From assembly GCA_011772205.1 (NCBI GenBank), contig WVZY01000042.1, forward strand, positions 1 through 55,733: DNA of 55,733 nucleotides, written 5' to 3'. The translations under genes were made by a program, and so were the position numbers. Below, in pieces: positions 7,188 to 16,129 of the stretch. The first letter of the stretch is position 1. Every line of letters starts with the position of its first letter. The notes under the pieces are model-generated. The model was not told the origin of the DNA. It saw nothing but the letters and a program-made list of their open reading frames with translations, and ran no database searches. This DNA is from Candidatus Latescibacterota bacterium. Its GTDB lineage: Bacteria > Krumholzibacteriota > Krumholzibacteriia > WVZY01.

Positions 7188-7847
7188 GTGGACATGGAAC
7201 CCAAGAGCATCGAATTCGGAGGCAAGGACTATACTCTCGATGAACATGGCTTTCTCGATCCGCCGGAGCAGTGGGACGAGACGTTCGCCGAGGGTATGGC
7301 CCGGATGCAGGGCATCTTCGATGGACTGACCGGCGAACATTGGAGCTTCATCCACTACCTCCGAAGGAAATTCTTGGAGGAGCATACGGTGCCCGTCGTT
7401 GTGCTGGCCTGTGCCGACAACAACATCAGGCTCAATAAACTCAAACAGCTGTTCCCCACTGGATACCACCGGGGTGCGTGCAGGATTGCCGGCATCAACT
7501 ACGAGTTCATGTACGAGAGCAATATCTGGCTGACCTACGAGAGCCATGGCGTACTTAGCCCCGAACAGAAATTGACACAAGCCGGCTTCCTTGAAGACTT
7601 CGAACAATGGGATGAGCGCTTCGCGCATCTTGTGGCGCGCGAATGGAACTTGACGCACGGATTGACAGACCGGCACTGGGAGGTCATCAACTACTTGCGG
7701 GATTTCTACCGCGTCCACAAGAACATTCCCACTGTCTATGAAACATGCCAAGCGAACCATCTCACTCTTGATGAGCTCCGCTCGTTGTTCCCCGCGGGTT
7801 ACCGGCGGGGGGCCTGCCGGGCCGCGGGACTGCCCTTTTTCGGCTGA
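7188..7847 (+). CDS. tandem (double) DsrC-like protein with only CysB in each half
   Basis: The 219-residue product contains two complete DsrC folds in tandem. Half one (about residues 8-109) has 'GFLDPPEQWDETFAEGMARM', 'LTGEHWSFIHYLRR' and 'GACRIAGI'. Half two (about residues 130-219) has 'GFLEDFEQWDERFAHLVA', 'LTDRHWEVINYLRD' and 'GACRAAGLPFFG'. CysB is present in both (C98 and C210). CysA, expected 11 residues later, is Tyr109 in half one and lies beyond the end of the protein in half two, which stops at residue 219. Internal cysteines C75 and C187 also occur. A GTG at 7188 and an ATG at 7194 are both possible starts; neither has a strong ribosome binding site. The pattern is the exact complement of the single DsrC upstream. 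Fold assignment is firm; function is inferred. Confidence 0.85.
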   Translation: MDMEPKSIEFGGKDYTLDEHGFLDPPEQWDETFAEGMARMQGIFDGLTGEHWSFIHYLRRKFLEEHTVPVVVLACADNNIRLNKLKQLFPTGYHRGACRIAGINYEFMYESNIWLTYESHGVLSPEQKLTQAGFLEDFEQWDERFAHLVAREWNLTHGLTDRHWEVINYLRDFYRVHKNIPTVYETCQANHLTLDELRSLFPAGYRRGACRAAGLPFFG

Positions 7848-8434
7848 GTCAGTAGAGAGTGGACGGATGTTGTATTCTTTTCTCCTTACTCACTTACCCC
7901 AGCACTGCACGCAAGCCTTTGTAGCCCGGACCTGAGCTGAACCTCATTAACTTCCATGTCCAAACAAGCCATCGAGGCGAAACAAATGCCTCCCACTTCA
8001 CTTCTGTTAAGCAGCTCAGTGATAAATCATATCTTGCGAGTGTGATCATCGGCTCTTGGCAATTATGGCCGGGATTCATCATATAAATGTTGTACGCGGC
8101 AAATCCTGCATACAGCCGAAAATCGATTCCAAGAATCGCCGGAGCTCCGTGAGGCACTTTGCAACGATCCTCGCCCACTAATGCTTTATCGAGCAAGTAC
8201 TTATCACGTATGCAGCCAAATCAGCAGAGCGATCCTCATGCCCATGAGAAGATTTATGTTGATTGCGTTTTTGCGACAATTTCGATATACTATTATTGTT
8301 AATTAAACGTGCAACGTTCAGCAGGCTGCGATTATCAACTGCATACGTGATCTTCAACTTTGCTCCCATAGCCTGCGGAACGATTTGGCGTACAGAGGTT
8401 CTCGGCGGTGACCAGCTAACAAGGAAGGTCCTAC
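7848..8434. other. intergenic region after the dsr-like cluster
   Basis: No well-supported gene. A minus-strand frame at 7894-8196 (100 codons, TTG start, no ribosome binding site) reads fairly naturally in its middle part but is unrecognised and is not called. GCAGGCT (8321-8327) and AGCCTGC (8370-8376) form a 7-bp inverted repeat upstream of the next gene. Confidence 0.4.
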
Positions 8435-10570
8435 TTGAGAAAACTCTTATTCGCCAGCTTGTTCCATGCAATTTGGATTCAACTCGCTTTCGCGTAGGTT
8501 CCGGCAGTTGGAATCTACACCGATCCAAGCGGTAGTAACTGCAATCCAGTCGATTACAGTCCTGGAGTTCTGAAAGCATATGTCGTCGTCAACTCCCTTG
8601 TTGGCGCAAGCGCCGTGCAATTCTCAGCGCCAAAACCCCAGTGCTTCGATGCGACTTATCTTGGCGACGAACTAGTTTTCCCACTAGCCATTGGCGATTC
8701 GCAAAACGGCATATCCATAGCCTTTGGTCACTGCTTTCCCTCACCAATTCACGTATTAACGATCGTTTACTATAGCAACGGCACCACGCCATCCTGTTGT
8801 TTTTATCCAATTTTGCCTGAACCCAATTCGGGCATTGTTGGATTCGTGGATTGCAACTCAGAGCTAATACCCGGTGAGGGCTTGGAACATGCAATAAACG
8901 GAAATATTAGCTGCTTTTGCCTCGTCAATCCGCCTCCAGAAGTACCTTCGAATCCGTCGCCTGCTGATGGATCTGTGAACAAGCCGGTTACCACGCAGCT
9001 TAGTTGGGAATCATCGGATCCAGAGAATGAACCGCTGACGTTTGATATCTATTTCGGCACCGACACGAATCCCCCCTTAATGGCCAGTGACCATTCACGA
9101 AACTGGTACGACCCCGGCATTCTAGAATTTTTCACCACATATTATTGGAAGATTGTGGCAAAGGATGACAAGTGGAACAAAACAGAAGGGCCCATTTGGA
9201 GCTTTAGAACGCAGTCGTCATCGTCATCACGGCTCATCGCGAGCTCCTTCTTCAATTATTGCGGGCTTGCATCTAACGATACCGTACGTATCGATCTCCT
9301 AATCGAAAACAGCATGATCCCAATCGATGCAGGGGGCGTTGACATTGCGTACGATTCCACGCTCCTCACGTTCCTGTCCTGCGAGCCCGGTAGCTTGACA
9401 GCCAACTGGCAACTTCTGGACTGCGCAGATCTGAGAACCCACGTCCGCGTGGGCGGATTCGACACCATCCCGATTCCCCCCGGAAGTGGCGGTTCGTTCG
9501 CTCGCCTGAACTTTCTCTCGGATTGCTGCAGCACCGATACAACGATGTCTGCATTGCTCTGTCCAGAGAATCCAACCGATGACTTCAAAACCCTTTGGAC
9601 GGTCTGCGGCGAGTTTCGATGCGAAGTGTACACAGCCGATGGAGATGCAAATGGTGATGGGAACGTCTCGCCTGGCGATGCTTTGTGTGCTTTTGAGGGG
9701 TATCTGAGCTTTCCGGATGCCCCAGCATCAGGCTGCGGCACCACGGGCTGGGACGTTCGGAGCGACGTTGATTGCAACGGGCAGATCACGCCCGGGGACG
9801 CGCTCTGCATATTCGAGCACTGGCTGGATGGCTCTTGTACCTTCTGTGGTCAGTCCCCCGCTGAACCTTCGCAGCCCCTCGCGGCCGGGCAAGCCAGCGT
9901 CTCGATCCGCGATATCCAGCTCGATGGCAGCGAAATCGCCGCAGTGGTCAGCGTTGCCAGTGTGCCCAATCTCGAAGCATTCGGCTTCGAAGTGATCTAC
10001 CCCGCCGACCGGCTCGACTACCTCGGCACTGCACGAACCGAGCTGACCAGAGACTTCGACCGCATCGGAAGCGCCGTGCTCGAAAACGGGAGGCTGCGCC
10101 TGGGCGGGTACAGCACGGAGCCGGTCACGGCCGCAGAGCAAACCGATCTCGCGGAGCTTCGGTTCAGGATGCTCTCCGAGGCTCTGGACGGCATGCTTGC
10201 CATACAGAGCTACGTCGACGACTTGCAGGGTGCCGAGGAGGTCACAGCGGACCTTGGTGGCGTCGGGACAAAACCCGTATTCAGCCAGTACGTCCTTTAC
10301 CAGAACTATCCCAATCCGTTCAACCCGAGTACAGAGATCCGGTATGAGATTCCCAATGGGGTGGTGAACATTCGGGTGAAGCTTTCGATTTTCAACATCG
10401 AGGGAAAGCCAATTCGGACGCTTGTGGATACCAAACAGGGTACGGGGGCGTATCGGGTTCATTGGGACGGGCGCAATCGGATGGGCGAAGACGTATCAAG
10501 TGGCGTTTACTTCCATGTCTTGCAGGCAGGTAACCGCAAGCTCGCACGTAAGCTCGTGTTGGTAAGATAG
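8435..10570 (+). CDS. secreted Fn3 / cohesin-like / dockerin / FlgD-like protein, interrupted by an amber codon
   Basis: A TTG at 8435 follows AGGAAGG (8422-8428) with 6 bases between, and encodes a signal peptide ending 'LAFA'. The next in-frame codon is TAG (8495-8497), after which the frame stays open for another 691 codons; the first in-frame ATG/GTG-type restart with any support is at 8615. Order of modules: an N-terminal cysteine-containing domain with 'VGIYTDPSG'; an Fn3-like module ('NPSPADGSVNKPVTTQLSW'); a cohesin-like beta-sandwich; a dockerin with two Ca-binding loops ('DGDANGDGNVSPGDAL' and 'DVDCNGQITPGDAL'); a second cohesin-like module; a C-terminal FlgD-like sorting domain ('YQNYPNPFNPSTEIRYEI'). 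The product should be exported and surface-bound. Because the downstream frame is intact, the stop is recent, a sequencing error or read through. Confidence 0.8.
8495..8497 (+). other. in-frame TAG codon right after the signal peptide
   Basis: The TAG lies at codon 21 of the gene starting at 8435, at the expected signal-peptidase site. A C-to-T change in CAG (Gln) would explain it. TAG ends other genes here (for example at 4548-4550 and 22682-22684), so a general reassignment of TAG is unlikely. Confidence 0.75.
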
Positions 10571-10585
10571 AAATTCAATAAACAG

Positions 10586-10615
10586 CAGGCCAAAAGAGCA
10601 CGCCAGACTGGCCTG
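10586..10615. terminator. hairpin between convergent genes, possible bidirectional terminator
   Basis: CAGGCCA (10586-10592) and TGGCCTG (10609-10615) are perfect complements with a 16-base loop, lying in the 55-base gap between two convergent stop codons. There is no T-run on either side, so rho-independent function is doubtful. Confidence 0.35.
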
Positions 10616-10625
10616 TAGGAATCGC

Positions 10626-11258
10626 TTACTTCCTCACTTCCGCGTTCGACACTACGAAGGTGAATACATACCGGTGCACCGTCTCCTCGATCTCAATCGG
10701 GATCAACACCTGGAATGTCTTCCCCATGCATTCGTTGACTTCTTCCTCCAACCTGTTACCCGTATTGAATACCGAGACAGTGGGAAACAACGGCTTCTCC
10801 TGCCATCTGGCATCGCTGTAATAGATATTGCCAGCAGGAAAGACATAATCCTTTATCGTCCCATTTCCATCAATGACGGTAGCCGGATGCGGCCCATCTA
10901 TATCCTCATAATCAATACTCGAGTGCTTCACTCTGTGGCGCTGTCCATTTTCATCCATGAATGCAGCTTCATCCCATACGATCTTGATCGCATTGCTCGT
11001 CTTGTTGGTCAGCTCGAATGAAATGCTCGTTGGGGTTGGCGTCCAAACGATCCGGACGACGTTATCATCATAATAAGATATATCCGGACCTTGTTCTTCG
11101 ACTTTTGTGATTTCGTGTTTGCCGTATTTTTCTGAAGCCTGCGCAGGTCTTTCAACTGCCGCCAGTCCGATATCATAATAAGCTCTGTATGCCGAACACC
11201 CACTCAGCAGTAATACGACAATCCACGTCGCAACCGCACGACTGACGCCAATTCTCAT
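10626..11258 (-). CDS. lipoprotein of unknown function
   Basis: The 210-residue product has a lipoprotein signal ending 'VLLLSGC', so Cys21 should be lipidated and the protein anchored in a membrane facing the periplasm. The mature part is rich in beta-type sequence ('TSISFELTNKTSNAIKIVWD', 'VHRYVFTFVVS'), which suggests an immunoglobulin-like sandwich. I do not recognise the family. It follows the beta-helix gene on the same strand by 20 bases, so the two are probably co-transcribed and may act together at the surface. Confidence 0.8.
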   Translation of the reverse strand: MRIGVSRAVATWIVVLLLSGCSAYRAYYDIGLAAVERPAQASEKYGKHEITKVEEQGPDISYYDDNVVRIVWTPTPTSISFELTNKTSNAIKIVWDEAAFMDENGQRHRVKHSSIDYEDIDGPHPATVIDGNGTIKDYVFPAGNIYYSDARWQEKPLFPTVSVFNTGNRLEEEVNECMGKTFQVLIPIEIEETVHRYVFTFVVSNAEVRK

Positions 11259-11278
11259 GATACTTCCCCCTTCTGGAT

Positions 11279-12448
11279 TTAGTAACGATACAGCGCTTTT
11301 ATCTCGCCCCAGGATTTATCCTTAACCGGAACGGAGCCGCAGCTCACCGGGTACGCTCCGATAAGCCCGCAAGAATCCCCATCCGGATGGTTTCCCGGCG
11401 CGCAGGGCGAGTCAGCCTGGAGATGACAAAAATGCGTTCCTTGCACGCCGCAGAATTGAGGATCGAGAAAAAAGTTGCCACCTGAATCAATAACCTCCGG
11501 AGGGAGGTCGTCGCCGCCGGCGTTGCCATATAGATCGCTGCATCCAAGATCGAGCGAACTCTCGGTTTCGATACCTAACGCGGCGCCTTGGCTGCTATGG
11601 GATACAATGCTGTTTTGAACTATTATCGTAGAGTATCGGAACAGACGAATCCCTCCCCCTACTGGGGAGCCGTTCTCAGTGATAGTGCAGTTTCTGATAG
11701 TAGAAGGAAAGATGTTCTCGCATTGGACGCCTCCCCCCTCCACACCGGCAGTATTCCCTAAAATTCCGCAGCCCTCAAGTGATATCGAGACGTTATAGCA
11801 GAAAATTCCTCCCCCCTTGCTCGAAGCGACGTTGTTCTCGAAGACACAGCCCACGAACGTCATCGTCGCGCTGCTGTTGATGAGGAACACTCCGCCGCCA
11901 TTTCTAGCCGTGTTCGAAACAAACCGGCAGTTCTCGAAGCGAACTCCGCTGACTCCGCCGAACCACACTCCGCCCCCATACAATGCGGAATTACCGGAGA
12001 AAATGCAGTTTCTGATAACCGGTGAGGAGAGATGCCCACCGAGGCCGCCTCCGGTGAAATTTCCTAATTCCGGGGCAACACCACCCGTTATCTTGAATCC
12101 GTCTATCGTGACATCGTTGTACGCCATCAAATTGATCACACGACCCTGCCCTTCGGAATCCAGAATCGTCGCTTCGGGGCCCGACTCGCTCCGCAATTCG
12201 AAACCGCTTCGATCCCTCCATAATAAGATCAATCCATAATCGCTCCCCGTTCCCTGATTCGTCCACGTATAGTGGCCCGCGGCGACAAGGACGACATCAC
12301 CCACTTCCGCCGAGTCGACACCCGCCTGGATTGTTGGAGCATCACCCGAGCCATCGGGCTTGATATACCAGGTCCGCGCGGAAGCCAAGGCAGTGGTAAC
12401 GGAGATAAAAACGAATGATGCGCAAAAAAACGATGTCAGCTGTTTCAA
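11279..12448 (-). CDS. secreted right-handed parallel beta-helix protein
   Basis: The start is TTG, 6 bases after GAGGAGG. The 389-residue product has a signal peptide ending 'ALASA', then 'WYIKPDGSGDAPTIQAGVDS', the usual beginning of Pel/NosD-type beta-helix proteins. Repeated turns of about 22-25 residues follow, with recurring 'GGGV', 'NC.F..N' patterns ('VIRNCIFSGNSALYGGGV', 'FENCRFVSNTARNGGGV'). Such proteins bind or cleave polysaccharides, but no catalytic residues are identifiable. A cysteine-containing C-terminal region follows. The last residues, 'SWGEIKALYR', are set apart from the helix and may be a short export tag. It heads an operon with the downstream lipoprotein. Confidence 0.85.
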   Translation of the reverse strand: MKQLTSFFCASFVFISVTTALASARTWYIKPDGSGDAPTIQAGVDSAEVGDVVLVAAGHYTWTNQGTGSDYGLILLWRDRSGFELRSESGPEATILDSEGQGRVINLMAYNDVTIDGFKITGGVAPELGNFTGGGLGGHLSSPVIRNCIFSGNSALYGGGVWFGGVSGVRFENCRFVSNTARNGGGVFLINSSATMTFVGCVFENNVASSKGGGIFCYNVSISLEGCGILGNTAGVEGGGVQCENIFPSTIRNCTITENGSPVGGGIRLFRYSTIIVQNSIVSHSSQGAALGIETESSLDLGCSDLYGNAGGDDLPPEVIDSGGNFFLDPQFCGVQGTHFCHLQADSPCAPGNHPDGDSCGLIGAYPVSCGSVPVKDKSWGEIKALYRY

Positions 12449-12740
12449 CAGTTACCTCCTCGGCCGGCAAAGGATGTTCGAGTACCTGATCTTATATGAC
12501 GCTTCTCGGAGCGGATTTCGAGTGGCGGGAAGGAGAACGTATGTGTTAAGGAATCCAATCCTTATATTTTCAGGGCAAAATGTGCGAATGGCGAACGCTT
12601 GCAGCTACTGGCTATAGAGCACCTTGAAATGCTTCTATGATACTAGGATAACGAATCTTGCGCCGTCCGGCAAGCTGAATCACCTGTGAATACTCACGAA
12701 TCCCCGGCGAGGGCAACCACAATGAGATAAATGTGTCAAG

Positions 12741-14420
12741 CTAAGGTGCCGAGTAGACAACACTCCCCCCAACAATCGTATAGATCACGCGAGCATTCAA
12801 TATTTCTTTCGGGGAGATTTCGAACAGATCTTTATCCAGAACCGTGAGGTCGGCGAGCTTGCCGACTTCGATCGAGCCCGTCTCTTTTTCGGCGAATGCG
12901 GCAAACGCAGCGTCTATCGTAAAGCCCCTCACAGCTTCCTCGATCGTCATTCGCTCGCCCGGATACCAGCCTCCCTCGGGCCACCCATCATGATCCTGAC
13001 GCGTAACCGCCGCATAAATTCCCCACAAGGGATTCACGCCTTCAACGGGAAAGTCCGATCCGCACGGAATTTTGCACCCGCTGTCCAAAAACTTTCGCCA
13101 CGCATAAGCGCCTTTTATCCGCTCCGGACCCAAGCGGTCTTCCGCCCAGTACATGTCAGATGTCGCGTGCGTCGGCTGCATCACCGGAATGATTCCAAGT
13201 TGTGCGGAGCGAGGAATATCCTCCAGAGACACCACCTGAGCATGCTCGACTCGCAAACGGTGATCGCCGCTGCGGTGTTCTTTCAACGCTCTCTCGTAGG
13301 CATCGAGAATGACTCGGTTCCCGGCATCGCCGATCGCATGGGTGCATACTTGAAAACCGGCATCGAGCGCCAGCCGCGACATCTCATAAAGAGAATCGGG
13401 TGCCGTCAAAATAAGACCTGTATTCCGCGGATCGTCGCTGTATGGCTCGAGCATGGCGGCGCCTCGGGATCCCAGAGCACCGTCCGCATACAATTTGACG
13501 GCCCGCAGGGAAACGTAGCCTCCGACAGGCGCAGAGGGTCCAAGCGCGAATCGCTCCTTGACAAAATCAATGGAATCGCCATCGGCCATGGCGTAGATCC
13601 GGAGAGAAAGCTGGCCGCTACCGTGAAGATTTTCATAGACCTGCAAGTCAGTCTTGTGGATGCCCGCATCATGCATGCCGACCATGCCGTATCTGTTGCA
13701 CTCGAGAATTGCAGCCTTCGCCCAAGCGGTTTTCTCATCAATCGTAGGCTCTGGAATGTGCGCTGTGATGAGATCCTTGGCGTCGTCGATGAAAACACCG
13801 GTGGGATCGCCGTTTTCATCCCGGATAATTCGCCCACCGGGCGGATCCTCCGTTTCTCGCGTGATGCCGTAGTGATCGAGCACCGTCTTATTGACCCATG
13901 CGGCATGTCCATCCACACGCCTCAGATAAACCAGGTTCTCCTCTGTACCGCTCAGGTCCCGCCATGTTGGAAACTCCTCGACCGGCCAATCGTTCTGATC
14001 CCATCCGCGCCCCCTGATCCAGCTTCCTTTTGGGACCGCTTGCTGCTTTTCCAACACCATCTTACGAATCTCTTCCGAAGAGCCGGTGCCCACAAAGTTG
14101 AGTTCAGCAAGAGACTTTCCCAAACTCATCAAGTGAGCATGAGCATCAACAAAACCGGGATAAGCGGTTTTTCCATCGAGGTTAATGACTATTGTGATCT
14201 CATCTTCGTACTTTCTGGCACCTTCACCCGAACCGACATAGACGATCCGGTCTCCTTGAATGGCGACCGCTTCAGCAATCGGGTTTTTAGGGTTCATCGT
14301 ATGGATGCGCCCGCCGGAAATAATAAGGTCTGCGTGAGGGATTCTTGCACAGCCGAAGCTAGAGATCTGGATCGCCATGAGGAGGGCAAGGCAGAGTCGT
14401 GACGGAAAATGCCGCTTCAT
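12741..14420 (-). CDS. exported amidohydrolase, YtcJ-like
   Basis: A metal-dependent amidohydrolase of the YtcJ branch (559 residues). A lipoprotein-like signal ends in 'SSFGC', so the enzyme should be membrane-anchored outside the cytoplasm, unusual for this family, which is mostly cytoplasmic. Family motifs are the N-terminal 'DLIISGGRIHTMNP', the metal-binding 'GFVDAHAHL' near residue 93, 'YADGALGSRGAAM', the His ligand in 'CTHAIGDAGNR', and the Asp in 'CGSDFPVEGVNP'. The substrate is unknown; the family hydrolyses amides, cyclic imides or carbamate-like bonds. GTG at 14423 is an alternative start one codon earlier; ATG at 14420 is better spaced from GAGGAG. It appears monocistronic. Confidence 0.92.
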   Translation of the reverse strand: MKRHFPSRLCLALLMAIQISSFGCARIPHADLIISGGRIHTMNPKNPIAEAVAIQGDRIVYVGSGEGARKYEDEITIVINLDGKTAYPGFVDAHAHLMSLGKSLAELNFVGTGSSEEIRKMVLEKQQAVPKGSWIRGRGWDQNDWPVEEFPTWRDLSGTEENLVYLRRVDGHAAWVNKTVLDHYGITRETEDPPGGRIIRDENGDPTGVFIDDAKDLITAHIPEPTIDEKTAWAKAAILECNRYGMVGMHDAGIHKTDLQVYENLHGSGQLSLRIYAMADGDSIDFVKERFALGPSAPVGGYVSLRAVKLYADGALGSRGAAMLEPYSDDPRNTGLILTAPDSLYEMSRLALDAGFQVCTHAIGDAGNRVILDAYERALKEHRSGDHRLRVEHAQVVSLEDIPRSAQLGIIPVMQPTHATSDMYWAEDRLGPERIKGAYAWRKFLDSGCKIPCGSDFPVEGVNPLWGIYAAVTRQDHDGWPEGGWYPGERMTIEEAVRGFTIDAAFAAFAEKETGSIEVGKLADLTVLDKDLFEISPKEILNARVIYTIVGGSVVYSAP

Positions 14421-14533
14421 CACACTATCTCCTCTTGAGTTTGTCGTGGTAACTCGCAGCCGACGAGGGCCTTTTCAAATTTATCCTGACAGGGAAAAAA
14501 TAACCGCGCGGAGCTACTGAATCGTCACGGCTT

Positions 14534-15901
14534 TTAATCGGTTCGCCTCACGACAACAATCGTAATGTCGTCCATCTGCTGTGCCTTATCGGTGTGCTCC
14601 CGCACGGCCTCGACGATCTTTTCGATCAAGCCGCTTGCGGATTCGCTGCGATGTTTCCTCACCAGATCAACGAGTTTTTGATCGCCGAACTGCTCATCCT
14701 CTTCGTTACCCGCTTCGGTGATTCCATCCGAGAAGATGACCAGAAGATCGCCTCTCTTCAAGGAAATCATTTCCTCCTCGAAGGGGAACTCACCCGACAC
14801 ACCGAGCACGAGGCCTCCGACGGCAAGGCGAACCGGTTCATCGGTGTCCGATAAAAGAATTGGATTTTCATGTCCCGCATTGCTGAAACAAAACCGATGC
14901 TCCTCTGCGTCCAGCACCCCATAGAAGAGAGTGGCGAATTTCTCGGGATCCGTACTCCGGAAGAGCAGTCGATTAGATCGGGTCAAGCACTCTCCTGCAG
15001 AAATGTCCAGCAGCGTTTGCCCCCTGAGCGTTGCTTGGAGATTCGCCATCAGGAGAGATGCGGGAAGCCCTTTCCCGGAAACGTCGCCGAGACACACGAC
15101 TAACTTGTTTTTGTCCACTTCCATGAAATCAAAGTAATCCCCTCCGACTTCCTGGGCAGGTATGCTCACTCCTGCGATGTCGTACCCAGGAACCTGAGGT
15201 GGATATTTGGGGAGCAGATCGATTTGTATCTGCCTTGCGAGTCGAATCTGTTCCTGAACAAGTGCGTATTCCTTTTCTTCTTCATAGAGGCGTGCGTTCT
15301 CGACCACTTGCGCGGATTGCGCAGCAATGATCCCCAGGAGGCGCTGGTCCGCTTCCGTAAACTGCGATTCGCCTTTTTTGTTATACACGGTAAGAACACC
15401 GATGAGCTCGGACTTGACCATCAGCGGCACGCAGATGAGCGAATGGATGGATTCCTCCCACTTCACTCCGCGAAACCGCTCGTCGTTTCGCGGATCGTTC
15501 GTGAGGAGTGGACGCTTATGAAGATGCATCCAACCAAGCAGGTTCTGGTTGAGATGAAACCTCTCATGAGCACTTGATGTCCTCATCGCCCGGACGAGGG
15601 TTTTCATTGCATCATCGGAATGTCGATCCACGAGCGTAATGACCGCCTGCGCTGCGTCCACGGCTCGAACGGACCGACGGACGATTTTCTCGATGATATC
15701 TTCCGAATCGAGCGATGCCCCGATCGCTCTCGCAAGGTCGTTTAGAATGGAAAGCTCCTCGAGCGCTCTCTTTAGCTGTTCGTTTTCCTCTTGGAGCGCC
15801 CGGATGTTCGCGGGGTCGACCGGGCCCTCGCGCCGTTCCGGCTCGCGCGGGCTCCGCGAAAAAACATTGGTTAGCGAAGATAAGATTTTTCCACCAGGCA
15901 A
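14534..15901 (-). CDS. GAF-domain SpoIIE/RsbU-type serine phosphatase
   Basis: A soluble 455-residue regulator with a short coiled coil (about residues 32-50), a GAF sensor (about 55-205) and a PP2C/SpoIIE catalytic domain (about 230-453). The coil between them holds 'QEQIRLARQIQIDLLP', the signature linker of RsbU-like phosphatases. Metal ligands are visible in 'EVGGDYFDFME', 'LGDVSGKGLPASLLMA', 'FSDGITEAGNEEDEQFG' and the terminal 'MDDITIVVV'. Such enzymes dephosphorylate STAS-domain anti-anti-sigma proteins; a STAS gene lies at 32863. The start is TTG, 7 bases after GGGAGG. The ligand of the GAF domain cannot be told. Confidence 0.93.
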   Translation of the reverse strand: MPGGKILSSLTNVFSRSPREPERREGPVDPANIRALQEENEQLKRALEELSILNDLARAIGASLDSEDIIEKIVRRSVRAVDAAQAVITLVDRHSDDAMKTLVRAMRTSSAHERFHLNQNLLGWMHLHKRPLLTNDPRNDERFRGVKWEESIHSLICVPLMVKSELIGVLTVYNKKGESQFTEADQRLLGIIAAQSAQVVENARLYEEEKEYALVQEQIRLARQIQIDLLPKYPPQVPGYDIAGVSIPAQEVGGDYFDFMEVDKNKLVVCLGDVSGKGLPASLLMANLQATLRGQTLLDISAGECLTRSNRLLFRSTDPEKFATLFYGVLDAEEHRFCFSNAGHENPILLSDTDEPVRLAVGGLVLGVSGEFPFEEEMISLKRGDLLVIFSDGITEAGNEEDEQFGDQKLVDLVRKHRSESASGLIEKIVEAVREHTDKAQQMDDITIVVVRRTD

Positions 15902-16129
15902 GGGTCGGCCTCCCTTAATGATGAGCTGGTAAAGGCCGCACGATGGGATCCGTCTTTCGGTGCCGCGCAGCCAGATAATCCTGATAGCAGTATCTATCGT
16001 AAATGCGGTAAAATCAAGCGAAACATCGGTCCCAAGTCAATTCTGGCCTTCAAAAATCCTCACGATCCGGTTACTCTGATCCTCGGAAGAATCAAGCACT
16101 CCACCCGATAACTGGAAGGGGGAGGTTCG

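Noticed and set aside
7894-8196. minus-strand frame of 100 codons
   Set aside because: Some stretches look natural, but it has a TTG start without a ribosome binding site, no family match, and a stop just upstream. Not enough to call a gene.
8178-8579. minus-strand frame of 133 codons
   Set aside because: It covers the signal-peptide and promoter region of the following plus-strand gene; no coding character.
12990-14402. 470-codon open frame on the plus strand
   Set aside because: It is fully antisense to the amidohydrolase gene, whose motifs are complete. The translation is rich in Arg, His and Cys with no family pattern.
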